Assembly (NCBI RefSeq): GCF_003863355.1
Contig: NZ_QQWG01000021.1
Span: forward strand, 16,843-80,842
Length of the DNA: 64,000 nucleotides
Direction of reading: 5' to 3'
Origin: Ancylomarina euxina
GTDB lineage: Bacteria; Bacteroidota; Bacteroidia; Bacteroidales; Marinifilaceae
Both the position numbers and the translations under genes were made by a program. Below are positions 8,530-16,477 of the stretch, piece by piece. The stretch's first letter is position 1. Each line of letters begins with the position of its first letter. The notes below the pieces were generated by a model, which had not been told where the DNA came from, did not search any database, and saw nothing but the letters and a program-made list of their open reading frames with translations.

Positions 8530-9690
8530 CTATTTTTTAATATCATATGAAAAAAATGATTTTGCAATCAATCTAAGGTTATAATTTGATGCCATTACTT
8601 CTCCATATGCTCCTGTTGAGCGAATTGCAATCAGATCATTTCTCTTCGTTTTTGGTAAGGAAACCGCTTTACCAAAACAATCTGATGATTCACAAATAGG
8701 ACCGACGACATCGTAGTTTTCTGGCAGATCTTTTGAACTTAAATTCTCAATTTTATGGTATGCCTGATAAAGAGCTGGACGTAATAATTCAGTCATCCCT
8801 GCATCTAGTATTGTAAAATTGGTATTGATCCCATTTTTGACATATAGCACGCGTGAAATTAAGCTCCCGCACTGTCCAACTATTGATCTTCCTAATTCAA
8901 AATGAAGCTCCTGGTTAGCTTTTAGGCTCAGAAATTCATTGAAAAGTGCAAAGTAGTTTTTAAAGTCAGGTATAGGTTCTTCATCAGGCTTGTGATAGTT
9001 AATGCCAAAGCCACCGCCAACATTAATATGGTCGACAATAATTTGATGGTCAAGAAACCAATCTTGAATTTCATTGATACGTAAGCAAAGACTTTTAAAA
9101 ACACTCAAGTCTACAATTTGAGAACCAATATGAAAATGTAATCCAATCAGGTTTATATTCTCGGAGTTTTCTAATAATTGGAGTATCTCTTCGAATTCCC
9201 AAGGATTTATCCCGAATTTATTTTCAGCTATTCCCGTTGTGATGTAATGATGTGTATTGGCATTAACATTAGGGTTAATGCGCAAGGCAATGTTCGCAAT
9301 CTTGTTTTTTGACTTGGCTATTTCATCTATCACCTCAATTTCGGGGATAGACTCGCAGTTGAAACAAAAAATATGGGCATCAAGAGCAATTTCAATTTCT
9401 TTATCAGATTTGCCCACACCAGCGTAGACAATTTTATTTGCAGGGAAGTCATTTTCCAATGCTCTTTTTATCTCGTTGCCACTGACACAGTCAGCTCCCA
9501 AACCAAAAGTTTGTATTAATGATAATATTCTTGGATTTGCATTGGCTTTTATGGCATAATGGACGTGATAATTATATTGTGCAGCCTCTTCTTTAATGCT
9601 TTTTAATGTGGAATTAAGTAGCTCCAAGTCGTAATAGTAGAATGGCGTCTCCTGTGAATTTAAGTAATTGTATGTCGTTGAATTTATCAT
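8530..9690 (-). CDS. lysA: Diaminopimelate decarboxylase
   Basis: Last step of lysine synthesis: PLP-dependent decarboxylation of meso-diaminopimelate. A 386-aa fold-type III (alanine-racemase-like) enzyme. The PLP lysine is Lys48 in HYAIKANANP. The barrel shows GLHFHIGSQI, the phosphate-binding GGGFGINYH, ELGRSIVG, and the C-terminal CESSDCFGK with the active-site Cys. The short spacing behind lysC on the same strand suggests one lysine operon under the leader at 11136-11263. Confidence 0.95.
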   Translation of the reverse strand: MINSTTYNYLNSQETPFYYYDLELLNSTLKSIKEEAAQYNYHVHYAIKANANPRILSLIQTFGLGADCVSGNEIKRALENDFPANKIVYAGVGKSDKEIEIALDAHIFCFNCESIPEIEVIDEIAKSKNKIANIALRINPNVNANTHHYITTGIAENKFGINPWEFEEILQLLENSENINLIGLHFHIGSQIVDLSVFKSLCLRINEIQDWFLDHQIIVDHINVGGGFGINYHKPDEEPIPDFKNYFALFNEFLSLKANQELHFELGRSIVGQCGSLISRVLYVKNGINTNFTILDAGMTELLRPALYQAYHKIENLSSKDLPENYDVVGPICESSDCFGKAVSLPKTKRNDLIAIRSTGAYGEVMASNYNLRLIAKSFFSYDIKK

Positions 9691-9739
9691 GAGTTTTCTA
9701 TGTTTAGAAGTTGATTCAATAAGTAAACAAATGCATTTT

Positions 9740-11050
9740 CTAGCTAAATAGTTTGTTTAGTGATTTTAAGGCTTCTACCTTATTTTCTTGATCAACTAAT
9801 ACTGAAATATTGTGACTACTACCTCCATATGAAATCATTCTGAGTGGTATTTTGTCTAGGGCTTCAAGAACCAATTTTGCTGAACCTGCTGCTTCAGAAA
9901 TGAAATCACCAACAATACATATAATAGATTGATTCTTGTCGATTTCAACAGTCCCAAATTTTTTCAGTTCATTTTCAATTTCTTCAAGTCTACTGGTATC
10001 GTCAATTGTTAGAGATACAGCTACCTCGGAAGTGGTAATCATGTCGATAGGCGTCTTGTAAATCTCAAAAACCTCAAATATTTTCCTAAGAAAGCCATAG
10101 GCTAGAAGCATACGCCCCGATTTGATTTTTACGGCTGTAATTCCATCTTTAGCTGCAACGGCTTTAATACGCTTGCGCTCTAATTTATTCGATATAAGAG
10201 TCCCTACATCACAAGGACTTAAGGTGTTTTTAAGGCGTACTGGAATATTATTCAGTTTGCAGGGTAATACACTGGCTGGGTGCATAATTTTTGCTCCAAA
10301 ATAGGCTAGTTCGGCTGCTTCGTCGAAAGAGAGCTCACTGATAGCCTGTGTCTGTTCTACAAAACGAGGGTCGTTATTGTGAAAACCATCAATATCGGTC
10401 CAAATTTGAACTTCATCAGCAGAAATAGCAGCCCCTATAAGCGACGCAGAATAGTCGCTACCTCCTCGGTGTAGGTTGTCAACCTCGCCGTACGCATTCC
10501 TACAAATATAACCTTGCGTTATAAATAGCTTGTCTTGTGGGGTTCGACAAATTTCTCTTTTAAGGTTTTCCTGGATGTAATAACTATCGGGTTCGCCATC
10601 CTTATCAATCCTCATAAAATTAAGGGCTGGAAGTAGCACTGAATCAATATTATTTTCTGATAGGTGATAGTGAAACATGGCTGTCGAAATTAATTCGCCT
10701 TGAGCCAGTACTGCTTTTTCTTGAAGCTGTGTAAAAGTCTTGTGAACAAAGTTGCGGATGTAGATAAAATGTGAACTGATTAATTCAAGTCCTTTATTCA
10801 AATACTCATCACTTGTAAAGAGCTCATTAACCCTGGAAATATAGCTTTGCTCGAGGACTTCAATTTTAATAAGTGAGTTTTCGTTATCGCCTTTATATAG
10901 TAATTCGGTAATTTCAACCAGTGCATTGGTCGTGCCTGCCATAGCGGACAGTACGACAATACAAGGCTCTTCGCTCTGAACAATTTGGGCTAGGTTTTGA
11001 ATACGTTCAGGAGTACCAACGGAGGTGCCGCCAAATTTTAGGATTTTCAT
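9740..11050 (-). CDS. lysC: Aspartate kinase
   Basis: Phosphorylates aspartate, the first step toward lysine, threonine and methionine. The start is set at the ATG at 11050, giving MKILKFGGTSVGTPERI, the conserved N-terminus of the family; the longer frame to 11098 adds 16 unlikely residues. About 436 aa. The kinase domain has KFGGTSVG, LSAMAGTTNAL, RGGSDYSASLIGA and DIDGFHNNDPR, followed by two C-terminal ACT-like regulatory segments (AVKIKSGRML, ICIVGDFI). No homoserine dehydrogenase fusion. Its pairing with lysA suggests the lysine-dedicated isozyme. Confidence 0.94.
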   Translation of the reverse strand: MKILKFGGTSVGTPERIQNLAQIVQSEEPCIVVLSAMAGTTNALVEITELLYKGDNENSLIKIEVLEQSYISRVNELFTSDEYLNKGLELISSHFIYIRNFVHKTFTQLQEKAVLAQGELISTAMFHYHLSENNIDSVLLPALNFMRIDKDGEPDSYYIQENLKREICRTPQDKLFITQGYICRNAYGEVDNLHRGGSDYSASLIGAAISADEVQIWTDIDGFHNNDPRFVEQTQAISELSFDEAAELAYFGAKIMHPASVLPCKLNNIPVRLKNTLSPCDVGTLISNKLERKRIKAVAAKDGITAVKIKSGRMLLAYGFLRKIFEVFEIYKTPIDMITTSEVAVSLTIDDTSRLEEIENELKKFGTVEIDKNQSIICIVGDFISEAAGSAKLVLEALDKIPLRMISYGGSSHNISVLVDQENKVEALKSLNKLFS

Positions 11051-11135
11051 GGTTTTTGTTTTGTAATAGTTAGAAAAATTGAATTCTAAGCTTGTCATCA
11101 GGATGAAACTTTAATTCGCTCATATATTTTCACAA

Positions 11136-11166
11136 AAAAAGCCTGCAGAACTTCTGCAGGCTTTTT
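11136..11166 (-). terminator. Probable attenuator terminator ahead of lysC
   Basis: A perfect 14-bp stem (11136-11149 with 11153-11166, 3-nt loop), followed on the minus strand by seven U. No gene ends here on the minus strand, so a terminator placed 85 nt before lysC is best read as an attenuator. Confidence 0.65.
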
Positions 11167-11206
11167 AATATTTTAAAGCTTAACATGATTCCACATAGAT
11201 ACTAAC

Positions 11207-11263
11207 TCAATAGTGTTTATTGTGTTTTATCTGTTTATTTAATGTGGTCAATGGCAAGTTCAT
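11207..11263 (-). CDS. Candidate Lys-rich leader peptide for lysC
   Basis: An 18-codon open frame, MNLPLTTLNKQIKHNKHY then TGA, lies 40 nt upstream of the terminator stem at 11136-11166. It contains three AAA Lys codons within seven codons near its end. Start position and order (promoter, short peptide, terminator, gene) copy the trpL arrangement 2.8 kb away. The two Thr codons leave threonine as a possible second signal. Short frames arise by chance, so this is supported mainly by layout. Confidence 0.45.
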   Translation of the reverse strand: MNLPLTTLNKQIKHNKHY

Positions 11264-11283
11264 TTTTTCAAATTTTATAGGTG

Positions 11284-11318
11284 CAAATATGATGAAAATA
11301 TTGATATAAAAAAACAAA
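11284..11318 (-). promoter_or_regulatory. Candidate lysC-lysA promoter
   Basis: On the minus strand TTTG, a spacer of about 23 nt, then CATATTTG (11284-11291), one mismatch from TAnnTTTG. Predicted start about 11277, 14 nt ahead of the leader ATG. Confidence 0.45.
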
Positions 11319-11522
11319 ATCGAATAAAATTAAACAATTGGTCGAATATTGAATGAATTGTTTAAAATTAAACACCATGTAGATGTGTTGGCATTTCAAC
11401 TTAGCAACTGAGATATTGTTCAGTTTTCTAATATTTATTACAGCCTAATGTAACAGTGATGTAACAGGATAGAAAAGGACTTGTGGAATTAATGATATTG
11501 CGGCTAACTTGAGATTCTTATA

Positions 11523-11647
11523 AAAAAGAAAAAACTCAGGTCCCCACCTGAGTTTTCTTACTAACCTAAATCTAACCTATGAAAAAATTGACCAAGCTCT
11601 TTTGGAGTTGAGCTTAGAACTAACTTTGGATTGTTAGTTTGTTTCAA
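11523..11647 (-). ncRNA. Structured small RNA, copy 1
   Basis: Predicted minus-strand RNA of about 125 nt. The -7 box TACATTTG lies at 11653-11660. Then come hairpin A (7 bp, 11618-11624 with 11633-11639), hairpin B (8 bp with one G-U on the minus RNA, 11592-11599 with 11610-11617) and a conserved unpaired linker (11557-11583). It ends in an 11-bp terminator stem with a GGGG loop (11531-11556) and a U-rich tail. Hairpin B position 2 is a G-U wobble on the minus RNA but a C-A mismatch on the plus, which favours the minus strand. No protein-coding potential is conserved across copies. Confidence 0.75.
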
Positions 11648-11804
11648 CACTACAAATGTAGAGCTTTCTTTAGTTAAGGGGAGTCAACACAAGTTAAAGA
11701 ACGTTAAGCTTTCTTTTTATGGCGGTTTTTGAAATGATGGTCCAGATATTTAAAACCAGATTCAATAAATGATGTATGGAGTAGAGTTAATCTGAGATTC
11801 TTAT

Positions 11805-11929
11805 AAAAAGAAAAAACTCAGGTCCCCACCTGAGTTTTCTTACTAACCTAAATCTAACCTATGAAAAAATTGACTAAGCTCTTTTGGAGTTGAGCTTAGA
11901 ACTAACTTTGGATTGTTAGTTTGTTTCAA
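11805..11929 (-). ncRNA. Structured small RNA, copy 2
   Basis: Nearly identical to copy 1: -7 box TACATTTG at 11935-11942, the same two hairpins (hairpin B here fully Watson-Crick), the same linker, and the terminator stem at 11813-11838 with a U-rich tail. Recent duplication of copy 1 or maintained identity. Confidence 0.75.
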
Positions 11930-12063
11930 CATTACAAATGTAGTGCTTTCTTTAGTTAATGGGAGTCAACACAAGTTAAAGAACGTTAAGCTTCTGTTTT
12001 TATGGAATTGTGATAGAATAGACAGTGGATGTCGGTTGGAATTAGGTTGGTGAGAAGTTCCTA

Positions 12064-12187
12064 TAAAAGAAAAAACTCAGGTCCCCACCTGAGTTTTCTT
12101 ACTAACCTAAATCTAACCTATGAAAACGACTAAACTCATGTGATTCAGAGTTTAGAATTGATCTTAGAAATCAATTTTGTTTTTAAC
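12064..12187 (-). ncRNA. Structured small RNA, copy 3 (diverged, covarying)
   Basis: Same architecture with changed sequence. Hairpin A stem is AATTGAT/ATCAATT instead of AACTAAC/GTTAGTT (three compensatory pair changes). Hairpin B is CTAAACTC/GAGTTTAG instead of CTAAGCTC/GAGCTTAG (one compensatory change). The -7 box is TATGTTTG (12193-12200), differing from the other copies only at the two unconstrained positions. A TTTG lies 21 nt upstream as a -33 box. Terminator stem 12072-12097 is unchanged. This pattern is what selection on RNA structure produces. Confidence 0.78.
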
Positions 12188-12372
12188 TACTACAAACATA
12201 CAGCTTTAATCTTTTTTGAAACAAAAAACTAAGTTAAAGAAGGTTAAAAGCATGTGAATTGAATGAATTATAACTGCCTTAAAACCAGTATGATTTGATA
12301 TTGTATGTTAGACTGAATGTTCTGAAAAGCCTCGTTTTACTAGTGAAAAGGAGTTGTGTTTTACGCAGAGGT

Positions 12373-12714
12373 CTATGGTTTTCTAAAGGTTCCCACTCCT
12401 GTTATAATAGCTTTAGCCATTTTTTCCTCTTCGCTACCATCTGATTGTGATAAGTGATACATGGAGTGGATAACAACACCTAAGTCATCAACTTCAACAC
12501 GCCCTGTCCAACAAGCGATTGAACCATATTGACCAAAATCAACCATGAAAGCAATGACGTTGTCTTTAAGACGTCCAATAATTTCAAATTTTTCTTCAAA
12601 ATTTGGAAGTCCTATTCCAGTTTGGAAAGTTCCTGTGATGTTCTGACCATCAATACTTAAATTCATTTCAGAATTATACTGATTTCGCCAGCGTCCGTTT
12701 AAATTTATGTTCAT
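12373..12714 (-). CDS. Avidin/streptavidin-family protein, cytoplasmic
   Basis: A 113-aa all-beta protein that fits the avidin barrel. WRNQYNSEM (9-17) matches W-x-N-x-x-G-S-x-M, keeping the biotin ureido contacts Asn11 and Ser15. GTFQTG (28-33) matches the GTYxT strand with Phe for Tyr. GSIACWTG (64-71) matches SATTWSG with Ser65 and Trp69. IHSMYHL (82-88) has Tyr86 for Trp108 (streptavidin numbering), and GVGTF ends the barrel. By my alignment Trp120 and Asp128 are replaced (Ala100, Gly108), so biotin affinity is doubtful. No signal peptide, unlike secreted avidins. The start region (12710-12721) is complementary to the small RNAs next door. Confidence 0.75.
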   Translation of the reverse strand: MNINLNGRWRNQYNSEMNLSIDGQNITGTFQTGIGLPNFEEKFEIIGRLKDNVIAFMVDFGQYGSIACWTGRVEVDDLGVVIHSMYHLSQSDGSEEEKMAKAIITGVGTFRKP

Positions 12715-12868
12715 AGGTTAGGTTTTTTATATCAGAAACATTTCTTAGAAAGCCTTGTTCCTTGATGATGTAAGTAAATAGAACGAATATTTTAAATTAA
12801 TATAGTCGAAATAAGTGATTTTTACAAGATTTCTAGACTTTGAAAATATGTTTTTTTGGAATTCATGT

Positions 12869-12876
12869 TATCTTTG
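12869..12876 (+). promoter_or_regulatory. Candidate argS -7 box
   Basis: TATCTTTG followed by C matches TAnnTTTG; start about 12883, giving a 5' UTR near 130 nt. The -33 box is weak, hence the modest confidence. Confidence 0.4.
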
Positions 12877-13010
12877 CGAATTCGAATATTGGTATTGATC
12901 TGCTGATTGAAAGATTGGAGTGACTAATTTTGAATTATTTTAATTTCATGCGGAACTAAAATGAACTAGTTGAGACTATCAATTTTATTTCCCGAACAAA
13001 GAATTTCCAA

Positions 13011-14804
13011 ATGAGTATTGAAAGTATTATTAAAGGTAAAGTAGTAGAGGCCATAAGTGCATGCTATGGTCAAAAAGTTGAAGAGGATAGTGTTCAGATT
13101 CAAAAGACCAGACGCGAATTTGAGGGAGATTTAACTGTTGTTGTATTCCCATTTTTACGCTTCTCTAAGAAATCACCTGAAGAAACTGCTAATGACCTTG
13201 GAAATTTTCTACAAGAAAATATCGATGCCATTCCTTCATTTAATATCGTAAAGGGTTTCTTGAATTTGGTTATCGACAATTCATATTGGCTTTCAGTTTT
13301 GAATGAGGCTGTGATAACTGACAATTACGGTTTTATACCTTTGACTGAAGGAGCTAAAAAAGTGATGATTGAGTACTCATCTCCTAATACAAATAAGCCG
13401 CTTCATTTAGGACATATCAGAAATAACTTATTAGGTTATTCTGTAGCTCAAATCTTAAAAGCGAATGGTCTTGAAGTGATCAAGGTAAATCTTGTGAACG
13501 ATAGAGGAATTCATATTTGTAAGTCGATGCTGGCTTGGTTGCGTTTTGGTGAAGGTGAAACTCCAGAATCGACAGGCATTAAGGGTGATCACTTAGTTGG
13601 AAAATACTATGTGAGATTCGACCAGGAATATAAAAAAGAGATAGAGGCTTTAATAGCTGGCGGCATGGATGCTGATGAGGCTAAGAAAAAAGCACCTCTT
13701 TTGCTTGAAGCTCAGGAAATGCTTGTGAAGTGGGAAGCTGGTGACGAAGAAACGGTTGCTCTTTGGCGTAAAATGAATGATTGGGTGTTAGCTGGATTCG
13801 AAATCACTTATAAAACCATGGGGGTAGATTTCGATAAAGTTTACTTCGAATCGGATACATATAAGAAAGGGAAAGCAATTGTGATGCGAGGCCTGGATGA
13901 AGGTGTTTTGTATCAGAAAGAAACGGGATCGGTTTGGGCTGATCTTGAATCGGATGGCTTAGATCATAAGTTATTGCTTCGCGATGATGGAACCTCGGTA
14001 TATATGACTCAAGATATTGGAACGGCTTATGAGCGTTTCAATGAATTTCATATCGATGAGCATATTTATGTTGTGGGTAATGAGCAAAACTATCATTTTC
14101 AGGTGCTTTCTTTAATTATGGGCAAACTGGGATACGAATGGCACGATAAGATTCACCACCTGTCATATGGAATGGTTGAGTTACCTGAAGGTAAAATGAA
14201 ATCTCGTGAGGGGACTGTTGTTGATGCTGACGATTTGATGAAAGAGATGGTGAATACAGCTCGCGAAACTTCAGAAGAATTAGGTAAGCTAGCTGGTTAT
14301 TCGAAAGAAGAAGCCGAAGATGTATATAACAAGGTTGCAATGGGAGCATTGAAATATTTTATTCTTAAGGTTGATCCTAAGAAGAATATGATGTTTAATC
14401 CAAAGGATTCGATTGATTTTAACGGTAATACAGGCCCATTTATTCAATATACATACACACGTATTCAGTCAGTATTGCGTAAGGCAACTGAAAGTGGTAT
14501 GGAAATACCAGAATTGGCTATAGCTGATTTAAATATTTCTGAAAAAGAATCATTCTTAATCCAGATATTAGCAAATTATCCAAACGTAATAAAAGATGCA
14601 GGTCGTGACACTAGTCCAGCCTTAATTTCGAACTATGTTTACGATTTGTCTAAGGAGTATAATCAGTTTTATCACGATTTCCCTATGAACAAAGAGGAAA
14701 ACGAAGATTTGAGAAATTTCCGCTTTATCTTGTCTAAGCAAGTAGCAGGAATCATTAAATCGGGTATGAGCTTATTAGGTGTAAGTTTGCCAGAGAGAAT
14801 GTAA
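13011..14804 (+). CDS. argS: Arginyl-tRNA synthetase
   Basis: Class I aminoacyl-tRNA synthetase charging tRNA-Arg in the cytoplasm. At 597 aa it is the usual size. An N-terminal additional domain (about 1-110) is followed by the HIGH motif as HLGH (132-135) in SSPNTNKPLHLGHIRNN. The KMSKS loop is degenerate (GKMKSREGTVV, about 394-404), as usual for ArgRS. The DALR anticodon-binding domain forms the last 120 residues and ends in the typical LGVSLPERM. Single gene with its own promoter and downstream hairpin. Confidence 0.97.
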   Translation: MSIESIIKGKVVEAISACYGQKVEEDSVQIQKTRREFEGDLTVVVFPFLRFSKKSPEETANDLGNFLQENIDAIPSFNIVKGFLNLVIDNSYWLSVLNEAVITDNYGFIPLTEGAKKVMIEYSSPNTNKPLHLGHIRNNLLGYSVAQILKANGLEVIKVNLVNDRGIHICKSMLAWLRFGEGETPESTGIKGDHLVGKYYVRFDQEYKKEIEALIAGGMDADEAKKKAPLLLEAQEMLVKWEAGDEETVALWRKMNDWVLAGFEITYKTMGVDFDKVYFESDTYKKGKAIVMRGLDEGVLYQKETGSVWADLESDGLDHKLLLRDDGTSVYMTQDIGTAYERFNEFHIDEHIYVVGNEQNYHFQVLSLIMGKLGYEWHDKIHHLSYGMVELPEGKMKSREGTVVDADDLMKEMVNTARETSEELGKLAGYSKEEAEDVYNKVAMGALKYFILKVDPKKNMMFNPKDSIDFNGNTGPFIQYTYTRIQSVLRKATESGMEIPELAIADLNISEKESFLIQILANYPNVIKDAGRDTSPALISNYVYDLSKEYNQFYHDFPMNKEENEDLRNFRFILSKQVAGIIKSGMSLLGVSLPERM

Positions 14805-14858
14805 TACGATGATAAGGAGCGACTTTTATTGGTTGCCGATATTATAAATTATAAAAAT

Positions 14859-14886
14859 GAGTCTTGGTTCTGATGAGCCAAGACTC
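14859..14886 (+). terminator. Hairpin after argS
   Basis: Nine-bp stem GAGTCTTGG/CCAAGACTC with an 10-nt loop. The following sequence is AT-rich without a clean U-run, so it is a weak terminator call. Confidence 0.45.
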
Positions 14887-14994
14887 TATAGAATATAATT
14901 ATTCAAATGAATCGAAAATAGGAACTCTGAATAATGGCTTAAATGGATCTTATTAAAAGATGCTTTGATATAAGAGCAAATACAGAGATTTTTT

Positions 14995-15002
14995 TATTTT
15001 TG
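14995..15002 (+). promoter_or_regulatory. Candidate ffh -7 box
   Basis: TATTTTTG followed by C matches TAnnTTTG, 30 nt before the ffh ATG. The nearest TTTG is 27 nt upstream, longer than usual. Confidence 0.4.
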
Positions 15003-15031
15003 CAGGAAACTAAAAATAATCCGGAAATACA

Positions 15032-16366
15032 ATGTTTGAAAATCTTAATGAAAGACTTGAGCGGTCCTTTCAGTTGTTGAAAGGACATGGAAAGATCACC
15101 GAAATAAATGTAGCTGAAACTTTAAAGGATGTTCGTCGTGCTTTACTTGATGCCGATGTCAATTTTAAAATCGCCAAGTCGTTTACTGCAACAGTAAAAG
15201 AAAAAGCATTAGGACAAAATGTATTGACTTCATTGAAGCCAAATCAATTAATGGTGAAAATTGTTCACGATGAATTGGCTGAATTGATGGGGGGAGAGAA
15301 CGTTGATATCGATATCAAAGGAAATCCTGCGGTTATTTTAATTGCTGGTCTTCAAGGTTCAGGAAAGACAACTTTCTCAGGAAAGTTAGCTCACCTACTT
15401 AAAACAAAGCGTTCAAAAAATCCTCTCTTAGTTGCTGGAGACGTTTATCGTCCAGCTGCGATAGATCAGTTGCACGTATTGGGCGAGCAAATTGGAGTAC
15501 CTGTTTATTCTGATAAGGATAATAAAAACCCAGTTAAAATTGCTGAAGCTGCAATTAAAGAAGCAAAAGCAAAAGGTTATGATTTAGTAATTGTCGATAC
15601 GGCTGGTCGTTTAGCTGTTGACGAAGAGATGATGAAGGAAATTGAAGCTGTTAAAAAGGCAATTAAACCTTCTGAAATTTTATTCGTAGTTGACTCAATG
15701 ACTGGTCAGGATGCTGTAAATACAGCTAAGGAGTTTAATGATAGATTAGACTTTGACGGTGTTGTTTTAACAAAACTTGATGGTGATACCCGTGGTGGTG
15801 CTGCTTTATCTATTCGTTCAGTTGTAGACAAACCGATTAAGTTTGTAGGTACAGGTGAGAAAATGGAAGCTTTAGATGTTTTCCATCCATCTCGTATGGC
15901 TGACCGTATTTTGGGTATGGGTGATATCGTTTCTCTTGTAGAGCGTGCTCAAGAGCAGTTCGATGCTGACGAAGCTCGTAACCTACAAAAGAAGATTGCT
16001 AAGAACCAGTTTAATTTTAACGATTTCCTTTCTCAGATTTCTCAGATTAAGAAAATGGGTAATCTTAAGGATTTAGCTTCGATGATTCCTGGTGTTGGAA
16101 AAGCACTTAAGAATATAGATATCGATGATGATGCCTTTAAGGGGATTGAAGCGATTATTTATTCAATGACACCACTAGAGCGTGAGAACCCAACTTTATT
16201 GAATGGATCTCGTCGTAAGCGTATTGCTGATGGTAGTGGTTCTAATATTCAAGATGTGAATCGACTAATTAAGCAGTTTGATGAAACGCGAAAGTTGATG
16301 AAAATGATGTCGAAAGGCGGAAAGATGTCTCGAATGATGGGAAATCTTCCAATGAAAAAGCGATAG
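15032..16366 (+). CDS. ffh: Signal recognition particle GTPase Ffh (SRP54)
   Basis: Binds signal sequences and SRP RNA and targets ribosomes to the membrane with FtsY. 444 aa. N domain (about 1-85), then the G domain with P-loop GLQGSGKTT (105-113), DVYRPAAIDQL, DTAGRLAVDEE, VLTKLDGDTRGG and GTGEKMEALDVFHP. The methionine-rich M domain ends MMSKGGKMSRMMGNLPMKKR, which includes the RNA-binding and signal-binding helices. No neighbour is functionally linked. Confidence 0.98.
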   Translation: MFENLNERLERSFQLLKGHGKITEINVAETLKDVRRALLDADVNFKIAKSFTATVKEKALGQNVLTSLKPNQLMVKIVHDELAELMGGENVDIDIKGNPAVILIAGLQGSGKTTFSGKLAHLLKTKRSKNPLLVAGDVYRPAAIDQLHVLGEQIGVPVYSDKDNKNPVKIAEAAIKEAKAKGYDLVIVDTAGRLAVDEEMMKEIEAVKKAIKPSEILFVVDSMTGQDAVNTAKEFNDRLDFDGVVLTKLDGDTRGGAALSIRSVVDKPIKFVGTGEKMEALDVFHPSRMADRILGMGDIVSLVERAQEQFDADEARNLQKKIAKNQFNFNDFLSQISQIKKMGNLKDLASMIPGVGKALKNIDIDDDAFKGIEAIIYSMTPLERENPTLLNGSRRKRIADGSGSNIQDVNRLIKQFDETRKLMKMMSKGGKMSRMMGNLPMKKR

Positions 16367-16376
16367 ATAAAATATG

Positions 16377-16406
16377 AAAATGCTTGACTCTATAGTCAGG
16401 CATTTT
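16377..16406 (+). terminator. ffh terminator
   Basis: Thirteen-bp stem (one G-U) AAAATGCTTGACT/AGTCAGGCATTTT with a CTAT loop, followed by T-rich sequence. Confidence 0.75.
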
Positions 16407-16477
16407 TCTTAAAAAAGAATGTCTTGTAGCTATAGATTCAAGCTGCAAATTACTTATCACAGATACAAAACATAGTC

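Larger units (their letters stand above)
11511..12250. repeat. Three tandem copies of a 200-bp unit
   Basis: Units at 11511-11711, 11794-11993 and 12052-12250, separated by 82 and 58 bp of unrelated sequence. The first two are nearly identical; the third is diverged in stems and promoter spacer but identical in the terminator hairpin and in a 20-nt linker. Each unit carries one small RNA (listed separately). No terminal repeats, transposase or target-site duplication is visible, so this is not a mobile element by sequence. Confidence 0.92.

Noticed and set aside
11579..11611. Ten-codon plus-strand frame MKKLTKLFWS in the repeat units, as a leader peptide or microprotein
   Set aside because: Copy 3 reads MKTTKLM instead, with different length and residues, whereas the RNA stems are conserved by compensatory changes. 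The RNA, not the peptide, is under selection.
11511..12250. Triple repeat as a CRISPR array or insertion element
   Set aside because: Units of 200 bp, only three copies, no cas genes, no terminal inverted repeats and no transposase.
14859..14886. Hairpin after argS as a regulatory RNA or riboswitch for ffh
   Set aside because: It lies more than 100 nt upstream of the ffh -7 box and has no conserved RNA motif; a weak terminator is simpler.
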